NCBI GenBank assembly: GCA_001275005.1
Contig: JWZX01002900.1
Span: 1 to 18,391, forward strand
DNA length: 18,391 nucleotides
From: Chrysochromulina tobinii
Lineage: Eukaryota; Haptophyta; Prymnesiales; Chrysochromulinaceae
Direction of reading: 5' to 3'
Shown: positions 1 to 6,447 of the stretch, one piece after another
Position numbering within the stretch: position 1 is the first letter of the stretch
How the letters are laid out: each line of letters opens with the position of its first letter
Made by a program: the position numbers and the translations under genes
Notes under the pieces: generated by a model
Told to the model about the DNA's origin: nothing
Seen by the model: only the letters and a program-made list of their open reading frames with translations
Database searches by the model: none

Positions 1-1
1 C

Positions 2-665
2 ATGCGCCGCCAAAAGGAGGCGGCCGACGTGTTCACCGCCGTGCACGCCGCCTACCACTTCCTCACCACCAACAACTTTGACTACAAGCGCTGGGCCGAG
101 AACTTCAACATCCCGCCGATGCAGTCGCTCGAGGATGTGCTCGTGATGGCGCTCAAGGGCGCGGACCCCTACCAGATCGAGATGCTGCTCAAGAAGCGAG
201 GTAACGATCTCGAGTCCATCGCCGGCCAAGTGGCTACCGGCCTCTGATGACCTCTGATGACCTCTGATGACCTCTGATGACCTCTGATGACCTCATCAGG
301 CGACTACCGGCCGCACGCCGAGTTTGGCATCAACCTCTCCATACCATGGTCAGCGGGGAGCAGAGAGGATCCCAGCTACCACGTGCATGCAGGTGCGTGG
401 TTGGATTGCGACCGAGTGCATGCTGATTGCGACTGATTGCCTCTCTCATCAAGGTTCATCCCTGGCATGGTTGGATTGCGACCGAGTGCATGCTGATTGC
501 GACTGATTGCCTCTCTCATCAAGGTTCATCCCTGGCATGGTTGGATTGCGACCGAGTGCATGCTGATTGCGACTGATTGCCTTCCAACTACCACGTGCGC
601 GCAGGCTCCGTGTACACAACGACGCAGAGTCTCGAAGATAAGCGCCAGCGGGAGCTGTGGTACAA

Positions 666-699
<34 letters not shown>

Positions 700-2614
700 A
701 GTAGCGCCCCGGTGATCGGGTCGGGCGCGATCGTCGCCTCGAGGGCGGAGTACGGTTGTCAAGGGGGGGAGGCCGCCGGGAGGGTGGTCGCCGGTTGTGC
801 CGCCTCCGGTTGCGCGGGCGCCGCGCCGGCATTTGACGAGATTGGACGAGATTGGACGAGATTGGACGCGCCGGCGTTGGACGAGATTGGACGAGATTGG
901 GCGAGATTGGACGCGCCGGCGTTGGACGAGATTGGACGAGATTGGGCGAGATTGGACGCGGCGGCGTTGGACGCTAGCGATGCCGCCGAGGCGGGAAGGG
1001 CTGCGGGCAGCACTCTTGTGGCCTGCGGCGGCGGCGGCGTTGGCGGTGCGTGCGGCAGTGGCAGTGCTTGTGGCGCCGGCGCAATGAAGGAGTTGCACAT
1101 GGGCATGGGCGGGGATCTCACCCTCGACCAATCTCGTCCAATCTCATCCAATCTCATGGGCGGGGATCTCACCCTCGACCCCCATCTCGCGCCCAGCAGC
1201 CCACAGACACCCGAGGCGGCTGCGGCGATCGAGGCGAGCCGTGAGCTTATCAGAGCAGCCATGGAGGTGTGCGAGGCGCTCTGACTGCTCTGATTGCGCT
1301 CTGATTGCGAGGCGCTCTGATTGCGCTGATTGCGCTCTGATTGCGCTCTGATTGCGCTCTGATTGCGAGGCGCTCTGATTGCGAGGCGCTCTGATTGCGA
1401 GGCGCTCTGATTGCGCTCTGATTGCCTCCGATTGGGTTCCTCATCAGTCCGAGTGCGCTCTGATGACCTCCGATTGGGTTCCTCATCAGTCTGATTGCGC
1501 TCTGATCGCCTCCGATTGGGTTCCTCATCAGGCGACCGCAGAGCTCCAGGTGCTCGAGAGCCTACAGCGGCGCGGCGCTGACGTCAATCGGCTGCGTGCC
1601 ATGGCGCGAGAGGAAGCGACCTCGTTGGAGCTCAAGGAGGAGCTACGCCGGCTGGGGCTCAGCAAGCTCTCCGAGCGAGCTGCCGCTCTCAAGGCTCTTC
1701 GCGCCGCCGCGCAGAGCAAATCGATCGTGGGCGGCGACAAGGGCTGTGTCGGCGCCCACCACGGCGCCCAACGGCAGCGCGCCTCAGCTGGAGTTAGATT
1801 AGGTGCGGACGATCTGATGAGCGAGTTCATTAGGGACGGTGGCGGCGCCAGCGGCGCCAGCAGTGGCGGCGGCGGCGCCTCCTCGTCGTCGACCTCGCCC
1901 GTCACGGCGCTCGCTCAGCGCGGCGCCTCCTCGTCGTCGACCTCGCCCGTCACGGCGCTCGCTCAGCGCGGCGACTACCGCCATCCTACGACCTCGGAGC
2001 TCGCCGTCGTCGACGCGCCACGCGTTCGAGCGATGGGCCTCTTCAAGGAGCACAACGAGCGCTTCCTCGAGCGCTTCGGCGCGCGCGCCGCACTGGGCGC
2101 CAACGATGACGAGCGACCGTGGGAGGCCATCGCTCTTGGGCGTGAGGTGCAAGAGCAGTGCAAGGCGCCGTACGTGCGGCCTCGGCTGTACCGCCATTTG
2201 AGTGCAGGCGAGCCGGGCGCGGACGAGGCGGCCGAGAAGGCCAACGAGCAAGCCCTGGAGCGCTATAAGGCCAAGGACTGGGAGAGCTGCTACGAGGCCG
2301 CCGGCGAGGCCATCCGTCTCAACCCGCGCCGCGTCGCCTATTATGGCAACCGTGCGGCGGCGGCTCTCAAGCTCCGCGGGCTCGAGCATCTGCGACAGGC
2401 GGCGCGTGACTGCAAGGAAGCGTGCGCCCTCGACCCCAGCTACGTCAAAGGGTACGTGCGCTCGGCCGAGGCGCACTTTCTGATGGGCGAGCCGCACACG
2501 GTGCGCATCGCCATCGAGATGTACGAGGCGGCGTTCAGGCTCGAGCCGCAGAATGCGAGCATCGAGGCCGCGCTCGAGCGCATCAAGATGATCTTCGCAT
2601 CCGACTACGCGTGA
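2..2614 (+). CDS. TPR-domain protein, 3' part of a multi-exon gene (5' end may lie outside the window)
   Basis: Joining 2-200, 300-392, 605-1266 and 1532-2614 gives one open frame of 678 residues. All junctions are GT..AG (phases 1, 1, 0). The ATG at 2 may be internal, since the frame touches the window edge. The N-terminal 100 residues are rich in aromatic residues and look globular, but I do not recognise them. A Gly11 run and Ala/Gly/Asp-rich repeats follow. Residues about 348-378 resemble a SAP-type helix pair (LKEELRRLGL), a weak match. Two 16-residue Ser/Thr-rich repeats (1873-1968) come next. Residues about 552-670 are TPR helices (AIRLNP, YYGNRAAAALKL, YVKGYVRSAEAHFLMG, AAFRLEPQN). 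The Asn, Lys and Arg of a Hsp70/Hsp90-type carboxylate clamp appear kept in the later repeats; the first-helix Lys/Asn do not. A co-chaperone or scaffold role is inference. The TPR call is firm, the splice model moderately so. Confidence 0.7.
201..299 (+). other. Intron 1 of the TPR gene, with a 10-bp tandem repeat
   Basis: The donor is GAG|GTAACG and the acceptor CTCATCAG|GC. This choice joins the N-terminal exon in phase 1 to a natural-looking peptide (HAEFGINLSIPW). The 3' half is five tandem copies of cctctgatga (241-290). The 13-bp string at 230-242 is repeated with two mismatches at 300-312, straddling the 3' splice site. An alternative donor at 230 would give a different downstream frame that stops at 715, so it is less likely. 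Confidence 0.6.
393..604 (+). other. Intron 2 of the TPR gene, introner-like, 70-bp tandem repeat
   Basis: The donor is CAG|GTGCGT and the acceptor GCGCAG|GC, phase 1, 212 nt. The word ttggattgcg recurs at exactly 401, 471 and 541, showing an almost perfect 70-bp tandem repeat that fills the intron. The last 21 intron bases (584-604) repeat the last 21 exon bases (372-392) with three mismatches (core ctaccacgtgc). This looks like a target-site duplication in which one copy became the 3' splice site. The retained frame contains stop codons. Confidence 0.75.
667..699 (+). repeat. (GGC)11 microsatellite coding for Gly11
   Basis: Eleven perfect GGC units lie in frame in exon 3 of the TPR gene and encode a poly-Gly run. 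Such a pure triplet tract is likely to vary in length between strains. Confidence 0.95.
826..970 (+). repeat. In-frame 45-bp minisatellite in exon 3 of the TPR gene
   Basis: About 3.2 copies of a 45-bp unit; the unit start falls at 826, 871, 916 and 961. Each unit contains several copies of the 10-mer gagattggac. The unit encodes about 15 residues of the type LDEIGRDWARLDAPA. All three forward frames stay open across most of it, so coding cannot be proven from the frame alone. Confidence 0.9.
1105..1180 (+). repeat. 25-bp direct repeat flanking an inverted copy of the exonic 10-mer
   Basis: The 25-bp string starting atgggcggggatctcaccct occurs at 1105-1129 and 1156-1180 (period 51, in frame; MGGDLTLD twice). 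The 26 bp between the copies are three units of the reverse complement of the gagattggac motif found at 831-960. The transcript could therefore fold back on the 45-bp array. Confidence 0.9.
1267..1531 (+). other. Intron 3 of the TPR gene, 11-bp and 42-bp tandem repeats with three acceptor-like sites
   Basis: The donor is ATGGAG|GTGTGC and the acceptor CCTCATCAG|GCGAC, phase 0, 265 nt. The first part (about 1278-1424) is repeats of ctctgattgcg with variants. The second part holds three copies of a 23-bp block ending in TTCCTCATCAG, at 1425-1447, 1467-1489 and 1509-1531, spaced 42 bp. Each copy ends in a usable AG, and 42 is a multiple of three. A further in-frame acceptor at 1549 (CTCCAG|GTGCTCGAG) resembles the donor flank (AGGTGTGCGAG), so the exact 3' end is uncertain by 18 nt. 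Confidence 0.65.
1873..1968 (+). repeat. 48-bp tandem repeat, two copies, in the TPR gene
   Basis: Two adjacent 48-bp copies (1873-1920 and 1921-1968) encode GASSSSTSPVTALAQR twice. They form part of a low-complexity linker before the TPR block. Confidence 0.9.
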
Positions 2615-2788
2615 AATAGGTGTCCATGTGACGGTTCCGAAAATGTATCTTCTCGAGTGTGAATCGTCGTTCACACCTCAAACTTCACGATATCGCGCTT
2701 CACAATATGGACGTGCGGGGGGACGTGCTTCGAACGTACTTCGTGTTACACTAGGAGTCGAGATCCACCTCCACGCCCGCTCTCCGCG

Positions 2789-4366
2789 ATGGACACGGAC
2801 GTGCCGAGGCCGCTGACTTTGGACGATCTCGACTCCAATTTACTCGCCAAATGCCTCGAGTATCTGACCCTTTTCGACTACCCGAGCTGCAGCAGCGTTT
2901 CGCAGGCGTGGCGAGAGGGCTGCAAACATGTATTTTCCATGCAGCTTAGGTGGCGCGGAGCCGTGTGCGTCCGTCAACTCGACATCCCTCCAGCCAAAGA
3001 TGAGAGGCCACCGACGAGCCAGCAAGCTCGCATTGCCCGTAGTTCTGGGATGGCAAGCTTCGTTTCCCAAGATGATGCACGCGTCGTGGCCCTCGTTGCA
3101 GACCCGAAGCATCAGTCAGTCCGGACATTTCGATGCTTCGGTGACGATGGTGAGGTTGTCGTCGAGGACCCGGTGCGGGAGTGGCCCTATACCACAATAT
3201 GTGGAGGGTTCCCCGGGAGCCTCGTGGGCTACAGCAATGACGGCATGATGGCATACTTCCCTGCCCTCACCAAGGCCGGCATCAGCGATGGCGTTCGGTT
3301 GATCTCCTCACAATGCTGGCAGAACATCTTGCAGTGTGGGGACCAACTGTTCTTGTTGAGGAAGTGCTATGACTGGTGGACCGACCGCCGCCTCGCCGCG
3401 GACGTGCTGCACATCCCTACAGGGGGGTGGCTTCACTTGGACATTTCGCCATTCCGCGACAAGCTCCGGCTGCAGCTTTTGGACAAGGACGTTTCGCCAT
3501 TTCCAAATGCTGTCGAAGAAGGCGGAGGTGGAACCAATATCGAGTCCTCAGCAGTGAGTGCCACCGCATCGCATTTCGTCTACCGCGTGTGCACTGCCAG
3601 CAAGCACGCGGTGGTTGGATCGTTGCTCTTGCCCGACGCATCGAAGGGGAAGACGACGCGGGCAGAGGCAGAATGGGTGGATGTGGTACAGGACGGGCTG
3701 TTGACAAGGAGCTGTGTGCAACGGTTCGCGGCATCACACCCGCTTTCTCAAACGATGAAGGCGCGTAATTGCAATGAGGCCCATGTTGGGGATGAACTGC
3801 TTTTGTATGACGAGGCTACGATCCCGATCACACTCTGTCTACTGAATTCGTTCACTGGGGCGTGCCACTCGGTGAGACTGCGCTCACGTGGATATCCATT
3901 GGAGCAAGGGCACTTGACCTCTCTGACCGTGTCTCGTCCGGGCGGGGATGCAGCCTCTGCCATTGCATGCGGCAGTATTGCAGCTTACACAGACCCTCGA
4001 CTCTTAGGGCCTCGATTCGTGCTGCTTTGGGACCTTGACACTGGCATCAACCTTGCGGTGATCGAGCTGGTACGCCCGATTCACCAGCCTCAGGAGTGGC
4101 CTTCTTGGAAAAGTAGAATGGACGTGGCCGTCAACGTGCACAGACGCATCCTGGGGAGAGGATGCATCTGGCCAGCACCGTGCGGATACCGGAGCTGCTC
4201 AGTTCCGTGCGGGTTCTCGTTTTCTGTCAGCGAGTACCACTGCCAACTGTCTATTTTGCTTTCAATGTGGAGCGCTCCACAGGATGCGCCTGCCAGCTGG
4301 AGGCCTCTCGTGGCACAGCCAGCTGGAGGCCTCTTGTTTCTGATCAATATTTTAGAGTGCAACTGA
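2789..4366 (+). CDS. F-box protein, probable SCF ubiquitin-ligase substrate adaptor
   Basis: An uninterrupted 525-codon frame starts at an ATG 174 bp after the TPR gene stop. Residues about 8-48 form an F-box: PLTLDDLDSNLLAKCLEYLT, followed by FDYPSCSSVSQAWREGCKH, with the usual Leu-rich helix, a Ser-x-Val-x2-x-Trp signature and a following Trp. F-box proteins bind Skp1 through this motif and bring substrates to the cullin-1 ligase. The remaining 470 residues are not low-complexity and include short hydrophobic strands with Trp/Gly (for example FVLLWDLDTG) that suggest a beta-propeller-like fold; no family is assigned. Codon use is less GC-extreme than in genes 1 and 5. The last about 70 codons are doubtful: a 26-bp tandem duplication at 4292-4334 changes frame, and an overlapping frame (4162-4452) also looks protein-like. 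An unrecognised intron is possible. Confidence 0.75.
   Translation: MDTDVPRPLTLDDLDSNLLAKCLEYLTLFDYPSCSSVSQAWREGCKHVFSMQLRWRGAVCVRQLDIPPAKDERPPTSQQARIARSSGMASFVSQDDARVVALVADPKHQSVRTFRCFGDDGEVVVEDPVREWPYTTICGGFPGSLVGYSNDGMMAYFPALTKAGISDGVRLISSQCWQNILQCGDQLFLLRKCYDWWTDRRLAADVLHIPTGGWLHLDISPFRDKLRLQLLDKDVSPFPNAVEEGGGGTNIESSAVSATASHFVYRVCTASKHAVVGSLLLPDASKGKTTRAEAEWVDVVQDGLLTRSCVQRFAASHPLSQTMKARNCNEAHVGDELLLYDEATIPITLCLLNSFTGACHSVRLRSRGYPLEQGHLTSLTVSRPGGDAASAIACGSIAAYTDPRLLGPRFVLLWDLDTGINLAVIELVRPIHQPQEWPSWKSRMDVAVNVHRRILGRGCIWPAPCGYRSCSVPCGFSFSVSEYHCQLSILLSMWSAPQDAPASWRPLVAQPAGGLLFLINILECN
4292..4334 (+). repeat. 26-bp tandem duplication in the 3' end of the F-box gene
   Basis: The 17-bp string gccagctggaggcctct occurs at 4292-4308 and again at 4318-4334. 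The period of 26 is not a multiple of three, so the second copy is read in another frame: PASWRPL from the first copy and PAGGLL from the second. The annotated C-terminus depends on this shift. Confidence 0.9.
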
Positions 4367-4876
4367 CAGAAGATCTCGTCGTCGTCCGTCATCCGGATCC
4401 ATTTACCTGTAGAGAAGAGAGACGTAGCGAGACCGCGTACTACGATTTCTAATTTACACGACACGCGGGTGCGCGGGTCCACCGTCCTGAGCGGACGCAC
4501 CTGTTGCACGGCTCTCGGCTCTCGGCAGTTGCGCTGGTTCGTCGTCCGTACTCCGTTACCGCGCTTACGCGGTGGCAAGGTACAGAGACGGACGTGAACG
4601 CATGCCCCGAAGGCCCAGAAGCACCACACAGACCCCACGAGTCACAGCAAACTGCGCCCCCACCGCCTCTCACTCACGCCACCCTTGCCGATCCAGATGC
4701 CTTTGCGGCTTTGACGTGACGGCGGCTAGACGGCGGCGCGCCGGCCGCTAACCCGCCATTTGTAGCCTCCTGATGGAACTGGCCGAGGACGCTGTGATAG
4801 AGGTATGCATATCCCCGCCGCTGGCGCAGCCACTCGTGTGTGTGGGGCGCAGCGTGCCTCCCGAGGAGGTAAGCTT
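4367..4876. other. Convergent intergenic region between the F-box and CIMIP2-like genes
   Basis: This stretch holds the 3' ends of two convergent genes. The frame open to 4452 continues from the F-box gene and may be its true 3' end. I see no RNA gene, no clear AATAAA-type signal, no tandem array and no other convincing frame; the short frames on both strands are of chance length. Confidence 0.6.
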
Positions 4877-5788
4877 CTAGGAGTGCGGTGCGTTTCGCGT
4901 CTTTTCATTCGTGTGTGCAAAGTTGCGCGCCTGAATGGCATTGATGTCATAGTCGCCGTGCATGGTCTTGTAATGGAAGGTGGAGGGTGGGATCTCCTTG
5001 CGCCCTTCGGCCGCCGCACCGTAGATGGAGCTGCCCACGTGGTCGTACACCTTCGGCTTGTGACCTTTATAGTTGGGGATGAAACCGTCGCCCGAGACGA
5101 CGGCGGTGGGCCGATTCGGGGGCGGCACGCCGACACCGGCCATCACGGTGGTGGTCCCGTGGGCCAGTGCGACCGTCACGTAGGCCGGGTGCTCGCCCGT
5201 CCGTGCGTGGCTCGTCTGTGCGCCATAGCCTGGCAGATAGGCTGGCGACGTCATGTCTGGCGGTGGGAAACCCTCAGCGGAGCGTCCGGATGGGATGCCA
5301 CCATAGAAGGAGCCGCCGATCTTGTCGCGCGAGCGGGGCACGTGGCCCTTGTACCCGACCATGATGCCCTGCACATCCTCCTTGTGAGCGGGCTTCTCCA
5401 CGACCATGCCCATAAACTTGGCGTGCCTCCCCTCCTCGCCCTTGGGCGGCGGCCATGCCAGGCCCATGTCGTGGTCGGCCATGGTCATCCTCTCCGGGTG
5501 CGCGAACGTGCCCTTGTGCAGCCCGCACGCCTGCAGGTCCTCCCGGGCCTCGTACTTGTTGGTATGCACCTGAAAATCAATGTCTTTGGGAAGGTACTCC
5601 TTGGTGACGAACTTGGTGTCAGCGTCGTCGGCGCCGCGCACTCCCTTGTCGGCGCGCGTGAAGACGTCGGGGACGCTGCACGTGTTGGGCACGTACCAAT
5701 TGCCATTCTCACCGTGGAGCTGTCCCGTGCGGATCGGCATTAAAGCACCCGGGCCTCCATGAGCTTCTTTGCCCCAGCTGGCTTGCAT
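4877..5788 (-). CDS. CIMIP2/FAM166-like flagellar microtubule inner protein
   Basis: This is 303 codons read leftward from the ATG at 5788 to a TAG at 4877-4879. The frame is open 14 codons further upstream but has no earlier ATG. Two copies of a motif of the form YKGHxP-x4-D-x2-G-x-S-x-YG are visible: GYKGHVPRSRDKIGGSFYGG (residues 145-164) and NYKGHKPKVYDHVGSSIYGA (239-258). Short GYxGHxP repeats followed by a Gly-Tyr pair are typical of the DUF2475/UPF0605 (FAM166, now CIMIP2) proteins that line the lumen of doublet microtubules. The protein is rich in Gly, Pro, Tyr and His, has no transmembrane helix or signal peptide, and contains few predicted helices, as expected of a filamentous inner protein. 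A role in the axoneme is inferred from this family resemblance. No intron is needed. Confidence 0.6.
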   Translation of the reverse strand: MQASWGKEAHGGPGALMPIRTGQLHGENGNWYVPNTCSVPDVFTRADKGVRGADDADTKFVTKEYLPKDIDFQVHTNKYEAREDLQACGLHKGTFAHPERMTMADHDMGLAWPPPKGEEGRHAKFMGMVVEKPAHKEDVQGIMVGYKGHVPRSRDKIGGSFYGGIPSGRSAEGFPPPDMTSPAYLPGYGAQTSHARTGEHPAYVTVALAHGTTTVMAGVGVPPPNRPTAVVSGDGFIPNYKGHKPKVYDHVGSSIYGAAAEGRKEIPPSTFHYKTMHGDYDINAIQARNFAHTNEKTRNAPHS

Positions 5789-6447
5789 GATGGCGCGAGG
5801 CAAATTGGCCGTCAAGAGGTCGAAAACCAACTAAAAACCAACTTTCGCCTGTTGATCGCGGTTTCGTGTCCGTTTGCATGCTAAATGACGGTCGGTACCA
5901 CATAGGTACCACAGGGTGCCACAGGGTGCCACAATGTGCCACAAGGTGCCACAAGGTGCCAGGGGGTTTCGGTTTCAATGGGCGCACTGGCGCACATGTG
6001 CGGGCGACCGCTGGCAACCCCTGGCATGTACCGGGCGCGTATGAGCTCGCGCCTCCCCGGATACGGAATTGGAAACCAAATCGCATACTTGTATCATACT
6101 TCATTCTAAAAACTAAATGTTCGCCGCGCCCAGTACCTCCTGAGAATGTGAGATCACGGGTTCGTTACCCACGCGAACCAATCTCCAATGCGATGGGAAC
6201 GGCGGTGGGCGGGACAAACGCTGTACATGCACGATTTTAGAGCGCAGGAATTTTTTTCTTTGTCCCCCCTCCGTCCTGTGTCTGTACATGTCTCATGTGT
6301 AAATCGCGTGCGAGCCGGTACTGTACCGGTCTGTACCCTACATAGTAGGTTGCGCGCGAGGTCAAATAGGTCGCTAGCTCGTGTGCGCGTGTGCACGCGG
6401 CAGAGGCGAGACGGCACAGAGTTCCTGCTCGCCCCTCTCGTAGAGCA
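5789..6447. other. Intergenic region upstream of the CIMIP2-like gene, downstream of gene 4
   Basis: The base composition is clearly lower in GC than the neighbouring exons. It carries the 5' flank and presumably the promoter of the minus-strand gene at 5788. It contains the 10-bp array at 5894-5962 and two perfect palindromes (CCGGTAC-T-GTACCGG at 6315-6329, and a GGTTCG/CGAACC stem at 6159-6179). I see no coding frame or RNA gene. Confidence 0.6.
5894..5962. repeat. 10-bp tandem repeat (ggtgccacaa) upstream of the CIMIP2-like gene
   Basis: About seven head-to-tail units of ggtgccacaa with variants (ggtaccacag, ggtgccacag) are spaced exactly 10 bp. The array lies about 105-175 bp upstream of the start codon of the minus-strand gene, on the same helical face, so it could be a clustered factor-binding site. 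It may equally be a neutral minisatellite. Confidence 0.85.

Noticed and set aside
393-1531. CRISPR-like reading of the regularly spaced repeats (70 bp, 45 bp and 42 bp periods)
   Set aside because: The repeats are head-to-tail without unique spacers and sit in eukaryotic introns and exons.
4805-5743. 312-codon plus-strand frame antisense to the CIMIP2-like gene
   Set aside because: It is a mirror frame of a better-supported gene. Its composition is His/Gly/Val-rich and without recognisable motifs, while the minus frame carries repeated YKGHxP motifs.
6159-6179. GGTTCG...CGAACC stem as a tRNA T-arm
   Set aside because: No acceptor, D or anticodon arms can be drawn around it.
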